DNA of 64,000 bases, from positions 11,669,060-11,733,059 of the forward strand of contig NC_049997.1 in the NCBI RefSeq assembly GCF_000003815.2. Direction: 5' to 3'. The stretch is from Branchiostoma floridae (Eukaryota; Chordata; Leptocardii; Amphioxiformes; Branchiostomatidae). The notes under the pieces are model-generated. The model was not told the origin of the DNA and did not search any database. It saw only the letters and a program-made list of their open reading frames with translations. Position 1 is the first letter of the stretch, and the number at the start of each line of letters is the position of its first letter. The translations under genes and the position numbers were made by a program. Shown here piece after piece: positions 45,661 to 55,968 of this stretch.

Positions 45661-46526
45661 GTAGGCTAATCACAGATACCGTAAATAAGCAAGTTATCTC
45701 CACTTCGTTTGAATTTGGAAGATGCTATTTTGTTGCATTGATCTCCTGGAATGATCGTCCAATAAGTAAAACTATTTTCACTACACTGCAGTTGGTTGTA
45801 TCCTGGTCCCAATAAAACATATTCCATGGAGTTGCTGGTCAAACAATTGTTTCGGATTAATCATAAGGCCCGGGCTATGCAGTAAATAGCACGTTATCAT
45901 AAGCCCGGGCAATGTTTGTTATTTTCAGGTATTTGCAGCCAGAGAATTATCTTATAATTCGATCACTGTATTTGCTGTTTTGTTGACAGCGATGGCAAAT
46001 ACAGCAACGTTAAATGAAAATCTAATATAGAGGATGGCATAACCTTACAGTCAGACGAAATACATTCACTTTCTAGACTTCAATTAATCGCCAGTTTGAT
46101 AATCTTAAAGATTTTGAATCATGTCGGTTGGACAGGTAAGAAAAGCTGTTGCAAACTCAAGGAAATTTCCAGGAAAAATTTGCTTCTTTCGGGATTGTAA
46201 TGTGAACATAAAATGACATATAAAGTGTAGTTCATCTTCCACTGCTTTCCCTGTACAGTATTTACATTTTACCTTTCGTCAACGGACACATGTAATATAA
46301 AAAGCACATACGGTTATGCCCACAGCCTTCGTCCTAATAAAGGGACAAAGGTATTCATTTTTTTTAATAAAAGGATAAAAGACAGTAAAAATGTCACTAG
46401 ATTATACAATTTATACATCAAATTTATACGTCACAGCTTTATAAATAATATTTCATGAACTTTAGACGTTGTAACTTTGTAGTTTTCAAGATGTATTTTA
46501 CAGTGAAAGCGACACTTCAGTTCTCA
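45661..46526. other. no gene supported
   Basis: AT-rich DNA after the repeat exon. Two GCCCGGGC palindromes lie at about 45868 and 45901. A short ATG frame ending at a GTAAGA donor (46131-46145) is too short to call. Confidence 0.35.
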
Positions 46527-46880
46527 GGCCACACCGATTTAATTTTTTGGTTCACGGATTCGCTCGCTCCTATTTTTTGGAAAAAAAAATAAAAATAAAA
46601 ATTACCACTCAGCAAATTTTCACCATTAATGAAACCATTCACCAACTTTCTGGTATAGCAAATTGGCCTTTATATTATAAGCTCCTTAAAGTGTGGGTAC
46701 AGGTGCTGTTACTGTACAAAAATAGTTTTTTTTGTACTTTTTTCAAGCTGAAAACTCTTTTCTTTATGTTCTAAGGATTAGATGTTACCTTTACCCCAAC
46801 CATTTTATTTTTATTTCGCCCTCTCGCTCCATATTTTTTATGGAAAAATCCGTGAACCAAGAAATTAAATTGGTGTGGCC
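46527..46880. mobile_element. MITE with long inverted ends
   Basis: GGCCACACCGATTTAATTTT on the left pairs with AAATTAAATTGGTGTGGCC on the right. Pairing continues through GGTTCACGGAT/ATCCGTGAACC. Flanked by TCA on both sides (3-bp duplication). The interior is AT-rich and non-coding. Confidence 0.75.
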
Positions 46881-47284
46881 TCATTTATGGGAAATCAGTA
46901 ACGATGCCAATATGTCACTATCCAGACATACACAGCTCAAAGGTTTTGTCGTTCTTCAATTTATGATAATAGCAAAGTAGGAGCCAGACATTATATTGTA
47001 CGTTACTGGATAACATAAAGAAGATACCGTCAGAAAGAACAAATATAGAAATAAGTTTGATTCATCGCCTGCTCAAATAGAACAACCTGCCATATCTCTA
47101 AGCAGATGTTAGGGTCAATGATCGTAATGTTTTCTAAGTGACGGACGGGTTTTTTGACAATCCCCTACTTCGTGTAAACAAATGAACGGTTTAGTAAAAG
47201 GCCGCAGTTACTAAGGTGACGCGGATTATGACAACATACATCGTTAACCTACTCATTAGGTACAATATATGATGTATACATGAA

Positions 47285-47920
47285 TGTAGGGGGCGCTTCG
47301 ACAGGTGGACATGGTGTTACAGGGGCTCCTCGTGCAGCGCCTACAAATCGAGATTGTGTGTCAACTAGTGTCTTAAAGGTCATTCAAAATGTAGATAAAG
47401 ATGTCTGTACCTATTTGGGAAAGTTTTCACTGGATTTGGTTTAATTTTTTTTTGCATATTTCCCCATTTTACAGGTCGAGCCGATATGCCCTATCAGAGC
47501 CTAATCTGATTCGAGTACCGCTCCCGGCCGTGTCCATAAAAGTGGGTAAAAACGACCGTCAAATTGCCCAATTTTTCGTCTTTTCGGGAATGGGGAAATC
47601 GCGAAAGGCTCGCAAAGGGTTTTGATTTTTAAGGCTTATTTGACTTTGTTTGCGGAAATGAGACTGTTTAAAGTGAAGAAAGACAATGTTTGAGACATTT
47701 CACTTTTAAACCCATGGGATATTAAGTCATAAATGAAACGTTTCCTTTACACCGGTCGTGTGCACATGCCTTGTTAATTTTGTCGTTTTGAAGGGTTACC
47801 GTACATACAAATTTCATTCACATTTATAAAACAAGAAATGGTAGAGCAATGCAGCCCTGTTGCTTCGATGGGAGGACATGGTGTTACAGGGGATCCACGT
47901 GTAGCGCCTACAAATTGATC
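47285..47920. repeat. direct repeat pair about 570 bp apart
   Basis: GGACATGGTGTTACAGGGG, then CGTG(C/T)AGCGCCTACAAAT occurs at about 47306-47350 and 47874-47918. No gene is recognised between the copies. Confidence 0.7.
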
Positions 47921-48019
47921 AATGGACTCTTATGGGGTTTAAGATCCCCTTCTTTCCTGCTCTTGTTTTTGACGACGCCTCAGGGGAGTCGTCAAGTGGT
48001 ATATATTGCGGTCAGTCTG

Positions 48020-48835
48020 CAAAAATTCTAGGAATTGCACAGGAATTTTTCCACAGGAATGCTAGCGCTCTAGGCATGTTCCGTCAGGCATGTATGGAAT
48101 GTAAGCCTCTCAGTGAATGTGAAATGGAATTTAGGTCATGTCCTAGAAAGCTGAGACCAGGGGGGTGGTTGGGTCAACTCAGGTCAACGGATAGGAATAG
48201 ACAAACACGTTTGTATACCACAGGTAGACTGAAAATGTTACATATTAAGGTCATAATCTTGAATGTTGGCAAATGCTAATTATATTCAGAGTCAAATGTA
48301 ATTTTCATGTCATATACTAAAGGTATATCAAGGCCACACACTGGTAATTTTCATGGCATATACTAAAGTTATATCAAGGTCACACACTGGTTACTAGTAT
48401 TTTCATGGCATATACTAAGGTTATATCAAGGTCACACATTGGTAATTTTCATGTCATATACTAAAGATATATCAAGATCACACTCTGGTACACACAGTGT
48501 CACACAAACATACAAAATCATGTGCAACATGTATAAAATACAATCACACAAACACAGACACATTGACACTTAAAGGCAGTACTGGAAATCCTTTGCATGT
48601 GGGATCAGGGGGATGGTTGGGTCAAGTCACTGATAGGGAATGCCATAGATTCTAGGAATTGTAGTGGCATGTTTCGACAGGCATGTATGGAATGTTAGCC
48701 TGGCATGTTCACAGGCATGTATGGAATGTTAGTCTCTCGATGAATTTGAAATGGAATTTGGGACATGTCCTAGAAAGGCGGAATCAGGTCGGTTGCTTGG
48801 GTCAGCTCAGGTCAATTGATAGGGGAAGCCATGTA
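48020..48835. repeat. diverged direct duplication, about 620 bp apart
   Basis: TTCTAGGAATTG, AGGCATGTATGGAATGT, ACATGTCCTAGAAAG/TCATGTCCTAGAAAG and TGGTTGGGTCAACTCAGG/TTGCTTGGGTCAGCTCAGG occur in the same order at 48025-48200 and 48650-48820. The second copy has an internal repeat of GGCATGTATGGAATGTTAG. Confidence 0.65.
48299..48490. repeat. four tandem units of 44-52 bp
   Basis: Units built on ATTTTCATGGCATATACTAA, then GTTATATCAAGGTCACACA start near 48300, 48344, 48396 and 48442. Confidence 0.85.
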
Positions 48836-48914
48836 CCATAGTAAGTTTATCAATATTAAGATAATAATGACAAATGGAAATCATATTCAGACCAAAATGT
48901 AATTTTTTATGGCA

Positions 48915-49070
48915 TATAAGCTACGGCCACGTGGCAAGGACGTCCCGATTGCTGTAGCCTCACGAAGCTTTCCACGAAATCGTCTTTTGGAAGGGACGTA
49001 AAACGGGGGTCCCGTGCTCGAGGAGGTGCCTCGACCACAGGACGGCTGGGTCAGAGAGCATGGTTGGTAA
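48915..49070. repeat. SINE-core-like segment
   Basis: GGAAGGGACGTAAAACGGGG followed by TCCCGTGCTCGAGGAGG resembles a GGGACGTTAAAC-type core shared by SINEs of many animals. Family assignment is from memory and weak. Confidence 0.35.
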
Positions 49071-49744
49071 TTTTCTTGGTCCGAATCACATTTGTTAGTG
49101 AGTAGCTTAAGTCAACTGGCGTTGTTGTGTGTTGTGTATCAAGGTCAGTGATTTACAGTGTGGGTCTTCTCTGACTTAAGAATCAGAGGTTTAATTGATG
49201 GACTGGAGCAGATCTGTTTTTTCTCTCTTACAGTACATACTTAGGTCTTTCAGTTTGTCAAGGTACTACAGTGTATAGTGGAGAATCCTTGAATGAATTC
49301 AGTCCATGAATGACTTTCTTCAGCTTTTTTATCCCACCTCATCTACATGGCTGTCCTACAATGTACTTCGTAATTGTACTTTCTCTGCCTTGAATGTCTG
49401 ATGTAAGTACAAAGAATCCTCTTCTTCACTATATAGACTACAGCTCTCTCTCCCTCTAAACCACGACTGGACGATCTCCAAATCTCTGCAGTTGCATTAC
49501 TACCGACGGTTCCGGCTTTTCTGAGATTTTAAATTTAGTCTACTGTTTTCAGGTTTACACCGAGTATCTTCCATACGAAAGAGTAACCTCCTAGTCCAGC
49601 CAAAGTTGAGGTGGGAATCGACTAGAACTTCCCTGCCGCAGTACTCCCTGGAAGTAGACTACCTGGAACATAAACCTACAGTCACCAGAAAAGTACAAAC
49701 CCTGTTATATATAACAAACCAGCTCTCAGGGATGCAATGCACCC

Positions 49745-50140
49745 TTTTTCGAAGACAGTGGAAGATGAAAGACCCCACCTTTTCTATTATGTGTGGGTTT
49801 TATGATGATAGAAGGAGAACTGTTTTCTTTTTGTCAGCAAAGGTGAGGAAGTTGGGTGGAACTTGATGACCAGGTCTTTAAACAGCTGTTTTCTTTCGTG
49901 ATGGTAGGAAGCACAGTTTGACATAAAATGTGCTTCGTCTTCCACCATGTTTGACGAACGTTGTTTGCATGTTCTTCACACACGGATAGCCTCTTGTACT
50001 GCCCTCTCTCAATTTCAAGAAGGTGGGCACTCATTCTAATTTTGCTGATTGCCGAGCGTAAATCAAAATTATCTAATGCATGTTGGTATGGGGGCTCTAG
50101 TTGTTGGACACACTCATACATAGCATTCCTACAGAATTCC
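49745..50140 (-). pseudogene. decayed LINE C-terminal fragment
   Basis: The minus strand reads YQHALDNFDLRSAISKIRMS, then AHLLEIERGQYKRLSVCEEH. After a frame change it reads VEDEAHFMSNCASYHHERKQ and LFKDLVIKFHP, a Cys/His-containing end as in several non-LTR retrotransposon polyproteins. At least one frameshift; no reverse transcriptase motifs nearby. Confidence 0.6.
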
Positions 50141-50278
50141 TATGAACCTTAATGAACAGAGGGGCATGTTGGTATGGGGGCTCTAGTTGTTGGGACACAT
50201 TCATACATTGCATTCCTACAGAATTCCTATGAACCTTAGGGAACAGAGGGGCATGTTGGTATGGGGGCTCTAGTTATA
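50078..50278. repeat. 86/87-bp tandem repeat, 2.3 copies
   Basis: GCATGTTGGTATGGGGGCTC begins units at 50078, 50164 and 50251. The first unit overlaps the LINE fragment, so a piece of LINE coding sequence has been amplified. Confidence 0.9.
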
Positions 50279-50439
50279 TTTACTATTCGTTTTATGCTAG
50301 CAAGACCACTAGATAGAAAGAAACGTGTTAGAAATAAAACTTGAACCGTTTCTTGCACCATTAATGCAGAAAAGCCTGTGATGGTGTCAAGGTAGAAAAA
50401 ATTGTTACACTTCTAAATAAAAATCAACTAGAGTTCGGC

Positions 50440-51301
50440 GACCTCATACCTCCATGAAAATTTAGAGCTTTTGTAAATTTCATGCAAATGACTAAGACAT
50501 TAACATCATTTATGCATGGTGTTGTTCATCATTGACAATCGTACACATGTCGCAATTATAAAATTCCCATTATTAATCATAAAGTGGTTTTGCAATTTTT
50601 ACATAAATTATGCAAATAAGTTCCTCATTACCATATTTAGTATCTGCTTATATTCCACCTATCATAATTAACATGTGTTACATTTATCAGAAGTCCAGTT
50701 ATTGAAAACAATGGAATTATACAATTTCCTCATTAATTATGCAAATTAAGTCCTCATTTGCATAACATGTATATCATTATGAACATCTTTGCCTAAGGTA
50801 CCCGCATGCCTAATACGATGACAATCCGTTAATCCTTTCTGCAGTTATCCTCTTTGGAATGTCTTGACAAAAATGCCCCTGCAGTTCCTAAATTAAATGT
50901 TAGGGGGCTGAAACTTGCCCCACTTTGTCATGACACTTAAAGCTATCGACCACCCAAATTTCAAGACCATATAACGTCCAAGACAAGAGATACATAGAAA
51001 AAACTGCTATGATTGAATGTTGTCATTAATTATGCAAATTTGCTCCTATTTTCCATAAGTAGTATTTCATCTTGTACAACATTGTCCAAGGTACCTACAT
51101 ACCAAAAATCATGAAAATCCGCTGTTCCCTTCTTGAGTTATCCTCGTCAGAAGTTTTTGACAAAAATGCCCCTGCTATCCCAAAACTAGACGCTAGGGGG
51201 CCCAAACTTATGTCACTTCTTCCTGAGCACAAGAGCTATCTAATACTCAAAAATCGTGACCATAGCATGTTCAGAACACCAAGATAGCAAAACCGGAAGT
51301 T
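50440..51301. repeat. repeat family R, left part interrupted by a LINE
   Basis: Contains GACAAAAATGCCCCTGC twice, CATACCAAAAATCATGAAAA and GCTAGGGGGCCCAAACTT, and ends ATAGCAAAACCGGAAGTT. The continuation (GGAAGTTGCGCTGCAGTACC) is found at 55971, beyond the LINE. The uninterrupted arrangement is seen at about 17843. Confidence 0.75.
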
Positions 51302-51511
51302 TTTTTTTTTTTTTTTTTTATTGGTATACATATAAGACAAGACACAGTGGTAAGTGCACTCTAGCAAAGCTAATATTAACATTACCACTAGGACATTTGA
51401 AAATAAAATAAACAAAGGACAAAACAATGTGAGATCAAATAAAGCAGTAGTACAGCAGTGGGGTGACGGATCCAATAAGTAAATATACATACAAGATTTA
51501 AAGCAAAATGT

Positions 51512-54500
51512 TCAATCAGTTTGAAAGCGGTTGGTCTGGAGTATGTATGTCTGTGTAATCTGCATAATATGGGTATTTGTTTCTGTTGGTAAAGTGGGTG
51601 AACCCCTGAGTAAAAGTTGAGTTAAGACTGGGTCAGACATAGTTTTCAAATCAAGGGTTAAAAGGCCTTGAAGATTGCAGAGAAGGGTTTTTCTAAGTTG
51701 GTTGAAGTTAGGGCAGTACAATAAATAGTGGACAACGCTTTCACATCGGGAGCCACAGCTACAAGAAGGACTATCGACTAAATTACGTGTATATAAGCTA
51801 AAGTTCAAACTACAGGTCCCGATGCGGAGGCGTGTGAGTAAGACGCAGGCGTACCTGGGGCCGTGACTAAAATGTGTGTTAGGGGAAGGGCGAACCAATT
51901 TTATTAAGTAGTTTTTGAATGTTGAAGGATTAAATGACCTTACAGCTATATCAAGACCATTCCAGTGATATGTAGAATACGGAATAAATGACCTTTGGTA
52001 ACGAGTTGTGGTACAAGTCGGTGGCTGTAAATTGTGTTTGTTACGAAGGTTGTAGGGAGTAGAGGCAGAGACTTCAGGAGTGATCAACTCCTGAAGATAC
52101 TGACGAGTGTGACCATGAACAATTTTATGAAACATTGACAAAGAGTGAATATGGCGACGGTCAGACAGTTTTTCCCACCCAAGTTCAGAAAGGAGTGACA
52201 AATATGAGGATCCTCTCACAGCACCTGATACTGTGAGTGAGCACTCATATTGTACTCTCTCTATACGTCGGGAGTCCGATATAGTGCAGCCATGCCATAC
52301 TATGTCGGCGTATTCAAGAAGTGGACGAATGAAGGATTTGTAGATAACTTCGAGTACATGTCGTGGCAATTTAAATTTAAGTTTGTTCAGTGTGGACACA
52401 CGTTTTGATACTTTGGTAATCATGTGTGTAATATGTTTTTCCCAAGACATGGTGGACGTGAGAAAAACACCAATGTGCTTGTGGTCTTTTACAGATTGAA
52501 TGACACAGTTGTCAAGAAAAAGGGGAGGATGGCAAGGGGGATCGATTTTCCTGGAAAAACACATTTCCTCAGTTTTTAAAGGATTCAGTTTCATAAGCCA
52601 CGTGGAAGCCCAACATGATATCTTACTAAGATCAGAATTTAGACTTGACGCAGTTTCGGTTGGGCTATCCACTATATCTACTAAAGAACTATCGTCTGCA
52701 AAGAGAAACGGGCAAGATGATAAATCGTCCACCATATCATTGATGTAAACAAGAAATAAGAGGGGGCCTAATACAGAACCCTGTGGTACGCCTGCGCGAA
52801 TATTACACCAATCTGAGTGCTGGCCATCTATAACTACTCTTTGTACACGATCAGAAAGATAGCTGTGGAACCAATTTAGGACCGGACCCTCGACCCCATT
52901 TCTTTGAAGCTTGAAAATGATGCCCTTATGCCAAACTTTGTCAAATGCACGTGAAAAATCTAAATAAACCGCTCGGACCTCTCTATTAGAGTCAAGAGCT
53001 TCAAGAATTTTGTCAGTTACACAAACAAGTTGGCCTACTGTTGAATCTCCACGGATAAATCCAGACTGAAGAGAATATAATAAGTTTTGGGACATCAGGT
53101 GGTTGTACAAGTGTTTAAATACAATCTTTTCAAGGATTTTAGACAAACAGGGGAGTAGGGATACAGGTCGGTAATTCGACACATCCTCGGGGTCCCCCTT
53201 TTTGAAAATTGGTACCACATTTGCTCTTTTCCAGGATTCAGGGAAGACTCCGTGATTTAGAGACAAGTTAAAAACATATGCAATTTTGTCAGAGATATAA
53301 GGACATATGGATTTAAGAAAACGATTGTCTACATTATCATAGCCACATGCTTTAGATACTTCTAAATCTGAGACATAAAGTTCTATCTCAGCAGCTGATG
53401 TAACACACTGTGTAAGACGAGCACTAGTAAGGAAATCAAGGGGTGGAAGTCTAGCACTGGAGTCATCCACTGAGGCCTGAGAAGAGAAATACAAATTAAA
53501 CATAGTTGCCTTTTCTCTTGAATCGGTTATAAAACAGTTGCCAGACTTAAGCGGTGGAATAGTAGAATTAACTTTACTTTGGTAGAAATGTTTCACAATG
53601 TGCCACCACTTTTTGTTGGATGAGGGGGGACTACTTAAGGAGGCAACCAGGCGGTTGTGATAATTAGACTTGGCTAGTGATAACTGATGGACAAGTTTAT
53701 TTCTAATAAGACGATATGAAGACCAATGAATATGGCTGTTCGTTAACTTGGCTTTCTTATGCAACTTGTCTCTCTGGTGCATTAAGCGTCTAATGTCAGG
53801 TGAAATCCAAGGTTTGTCACGAGGTCTAACTAGAATGTCCTTATGAGGCACACATTTAATTTTGGCTTCCAAAATCAGTTCCATCAACTTCTTGCTAGCT
53901 TCTTCAACAGTATCACAATAGAAAACTTCATGCCATATTGGCTCAGACGAGAAGAGTGCCAGCAAGCTGTGATCGGTTTTGGAATAATCCCAGATGGTAC
54001 GGACATAAGGACGAGGGGGCCTGAGTGACAAGTTAATAGTAGCGACAATAGGGCTATGGTGGCATCCGGAGAGGGGAGATAACACAGAGGTAGACTTGAT
54101 AAGTTTTTTCTCGTTGATGAATAGAAGGTCAATCAGGGAGGGAGACCGTGACAAATCGCACGTTGGCTCCTTGATCACCTGTGTGAGATTTAACATTTTA
54201 GAAGCTTGCAATAGTTTTGTGCCGACCGAGGTGATTGGGTCATGGGCCCACCATGCCTCGTGTTTGGCATTAAAGTCACCTGTGACAATGATGCCATCGT
54301 GTTGAGAGGATTCAGCTGTGAATACTGAGTCACTAAACAAGTCAACAAATTCATCAACAGTTTTGGAATCCTGGCCAGGTGGCCGGTAGTAGACAGAAAA
54401 GAGTAAACGGCTGCGTCCTACAAAGAGTTCAAGCCAAATGCATTCAACAGACGGTGATTCCATATCTAAGCGTCGCTTGTACGCTATCTGGTCAGATATG

Positions 54501-54922
54501 TAAATGAGGACACCGCCACCATGCCTATTTCTGTCACGACGGACTGGCAACTGAAAACCGTCAAGAGAAATTGCAAAAGAATCAACAGGATCTCCCAACC
54601 AAGTTTCTGATACAGCAATAACATCGAGGTTGAGTCTAACAGCTAGAGCAGATAGTTCGTCCATCTTAGTGCCAGCTACTAGGCTATTGACATTTAGATG
54701 CATAACGTTAAACTGTTTACGGCAAACTGGCCCTGGATTGGGATGGACGTCTCCCGCTAGTAAAATTACTACAAAAGATATGAAAACAGTAGTGTAGGAT
54801 AGGAAGATATCTAGATTCAGTGTAAGTCTAAATCTTTCCTTAGAAATTAGGCGTGAATGTGCAGAAAACAAACCAATGACTGCCCTGTACATATCAAGAC
54901 CTATGAAAGCGGCTTCGCGCAC
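51512..54922 (-). CDS. LINE ORF2: endonuclease/reverse transcriptase with 2A-like motif
   Basis: 1136 residues. A hydrophobic stretch (about 39-56) leads into GDVHPNPGP (57-65), a 2A-like ribosome-skipping motif with His at the usual Glu position. The apurinic-type endonuclease follows: MHLNVNSL, SETWLG, VYYRPPG, GDFNAKHEAWW and SGCHHSPIV cover the catalytic Asn, Glu, Tyr, Asp/Asn and His. Reverse transcriptase motifs are NYRPVSLLPCLSKILEK, YLDFSRAFDKVWH, GVPQGSVLGPLLFLVYINDM and LFADDSSL (FADD near 740). A C-terminal Cys/His end contains SPSCSCGSRCESVVHYLLYC. No disabling change was seen. It makes cDNA by target-primed reverse transcription. Confidence 0.95.
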   Translation of the reverse strand: MREAAFIGLDMYRAVIGLFSAHSRLISKERFRLTLNLDIFLSYTTVFISFVVILLAGDVHPNPGPVCRKQFNVMHLNVNSLVAGTKMDELSALAVRLNLDVIAVSETWLGDPVDSFAISLDGFQLPVRRDRNRHGGGVLIYISDQIAYKRRLDMESPSVECIWLELFVGRSRLLFSVYYRPPGQDSKTVDEFVDLFSDSVFTAESSQHDGIIVTGDFNAKHEAWWAHDPITSVGTKLLQASKMLNLTQVIKEPTCDLSRSPSLIDLLFINEKKLIKSTSVLSPLSGCHHSPIVATINLSLRPPRPYVRTIWDYSKTDHSLLALFSSEPIWHEVFYCDTVEEASKKLMELILEAKIKCVPHKDILVRPRDKPWISPDIRRLMHQRDKLHKKAKLTNSHIHWSSYRLIRNKLVHQLSLAKSNYHNRLVASLSSPPSSNKKWWHIVKHFYQSKVNSTIPPLKSGNCFITDSREKATMFNLYFSSQASVDDSSARLPPLDFLTSARLTQCVTSAAEIELYVSDLEVSKACGYDNVDNRFLKSICPYISDKIAYVFNLSLNHGVFPESWKRANVVPIFKKGDPEDVSNYRPVSLLPCLSKILEKIVFKHLYNHLMSQNLLYSLQSGFIRGDSTVGQLVCVTDKILEALDSNREVRAVYLDFSRAFDKVWHKGIIFKLQRNGVEGPVLNWFHSYLSDRVQRVVIDGQHSDWCNIRAGVPQGSVLGPLLFLVYINDMVDDLSSCPFLFADDSSLVDIVDSPTETASSLNSDLSKISCWASTWLMKLNPLKTEEMCFSRKIDPPCHPPLFLDNCVIQSVKDHKHIGVFLTSTMSWEKHITHMITKVSKRVSTLNKLKFKLPRHVLEVIYKSFIRPLLEYADIVWHGCTISDSRRIERVQYECSLTVSGAVRGSSYLSLLSELGWEKLSDRRHIHSLSMFHKIVHGHTRQYLQELITPEVSASTPYNLRNKHNLQPPTCTTTRYQRSFIPYSTYHWNGLDIAVRSFNPSTFKNYLIKLVRPSPNTHFSHGPRYACVLLTRLRIGTCSLNFSLYTRNLVDSPSCSCGSRCESVVHYLLYCPNFNQLRKTLLCNLQGLLTLDLKTMSDPVLTQLLLRGSPTLPTETNTHIMQITQTYILQTNRFQTD
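54728..54754 (-). other. 2A-like sequence GDVHPNPGP
   Basis: Encodes residues 57-65 of LINE ORF2. The canonical 2A motif is D-(V/I)-E-x-N-P-G-P, with skipping between the last G and P. Everything matches except His for Glu. It follows a hydrophobic, signal-like leader. Confidence 0.75.
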
Positions 54923-55106
54923 CCTCTCTGCAATCTATTTAGAAGTATTGACCCGTCAATAAATGAATTAGACTTACCCATTGCTGTACACATAGAAGAA
55001 CACGATCTCACAAGATAACCATACAATAGAATAACACAAGTAAACGATGGCAGAGACATTTCAGTCAATGACTTGGAATAGTCAGTTGTCAGTGCCGCTG
55101 AGCAGA

Positions 55107-55862
55107 TTACGCTGAACGGAAGATGTCCAGATCAGCTTGCTTGAAGATCATTTGTCTCTCCCCGTTCAAAGTCTTCACAAAAATCTTTCCGTCATATGAC
55201 CATGACTGGTTTAGATGATTCGACTTGACTAGTGACCGAGCCTCTTTCAGAAGCTGCATGTTTCCCTTTGTGAGGTTGTCGTTGATGTACATTTTGTCTT
55301 TCCTGAGAACATCTCTGGCGTCGACCTTGGTCTTGGCGCGCATAACGGCGGACTTCTGACGGTAGGAGACAAACTTTACGATGACAGGACGTGGTTTACC
55401 GTCGGTGCGCGGCTTGCCAAGGCGATGGGACCTGTCGATGTGTTGGTTGTTGATAGGCGGGTCACATTTCAGCTTGTTGTTGACGAGCTCCATGACGGCA
55501 TTATCCGTGCCCTCTTCCACAGGTGGTTCTGGAATTCCAGAGATGACGATGCAATTACGCCTGGAATACTGCTCTAGGTCGTTGTATTTTGCTTCAAGGT
55601 TGTTGTAGGCTTCTTGGAGTGAGGTACACTTCCTTTCCTGCTGCACAAGCTGGTCCTGCAACTTCTTCAGCTCATCCTGGATGGATGAGCGCACAGACTC
55701 CTTCACTGCGCTGACGATGGTCGGCACAATGGTGGCAAGAACATCGCTCTGTTTGAGAGCAGTAACCAGAGCAGCCTCAATAGTTGCTTTAATCCGAGCG
55801 TCTATGAGGTTGGGGATCACCTCCTCCTTTTCTTTAACTGTCAGGCCCATCACGGTGCTCAC
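55107..55862 (-). CDS. LINE ORF1: coiled-coil RNA-binding protein
   Basis: 251 residues with a helical N-terminal half and a coiled coil (about 75-100, ELKKLQDQLVQQERKCTSLQ). LEQYSRRNCIVISGIPE opens an RRM-like fold of the transposase-22/L1-ORF1p type. The end reads KDKMYINDNLTKGNMQLLKE, then SYDGKIFVKTLNGERQMI. It is expected to bind element RNA as a nucleic-acid chaperone. It starts about 105 bases from the element 5' end and lies 184 bases upstream of ORF2. Confidence 0.9.
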   Translation of the reverse strand: MSTVMGLTVKEKEEVIPNLIDARIKATIEAALVTALKQSDVLATIVPTIVSAVKESVRSSIQDELKKLQDQLVQQERKCTSLQEAYNNLEAKYNDLEQYSRRNCIVISGIPEPPVEEGTDNAVMELVNNKLKCDPPINNQHIDRSHRLGKPRTDGKPRPVIVKFVSYRQKSAVMRAKTKVDARDVLRKDKMYINDNLTKGNMQLLKEARSLVKSNHLNQSWSYDGKIFVKTLNGERQMIFKQADLDIFRSA

Positions 55863-55947
55863 ACAGGTTTAGTGGGGTGACACAAACGGAGTTAAACTAT
55901 GAAAAACACGCGGCACTGGAGAGACGCCACTTACATGCGTCCGTAGG

Positions 55948-55968
55948 TGGCGGCCATCTTGGGTTATT
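55948..55968 (-). promoter_or_regulatory. YY1-type motif at LINE 5' end
   Basis: The first bases of the element on the minus strand read AATAACCCAAGATGGCCGCC, containing CAAGATGGCCGCC. Human L1 carries a YY1 site with the same CAAGATGGCCG word near its 5' end. Role inferred. Confidence 0.6.

Larger units (their letters stand above)
51301..55968 (-). mobile_element. full-length non-LTR retrotransposon, CR1/L2-like, both ORFs open
   Basis: On the minus strand it has a 5' UTR of about 105 bases, ORF1 (55862-55107), a 184-base spacer, ORF2 (54922-51512), a 3' UTR of about 190 bases with AATAAA, and a poly(A) of about 19 (51301-51319, T on the plus strand). The 9-bp sequence CCGGAAGTT flanks it at 51293-51301 and 55969-55977. 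Both frames are free of stops, which suggests a young insertion. Clade placement (CR1/L2/Jockey group) is by motif resemblance only. Confidence 0.9.

Noticed and set aside
46131..46145. Short ATG frame followed by a GTAAGA donor
   Set aside because: Five codons only, with nothing to link it to a gene.
48299..48490. CRISPR-like array
   Set aside because: Units are contiguous, diverged and of unequal length with no unique spacers, and the genome is animal.
55681..55872. Plus-strand frames across the LINE
   Set aside because: Antisense shadows of ORF1 and ORF2.
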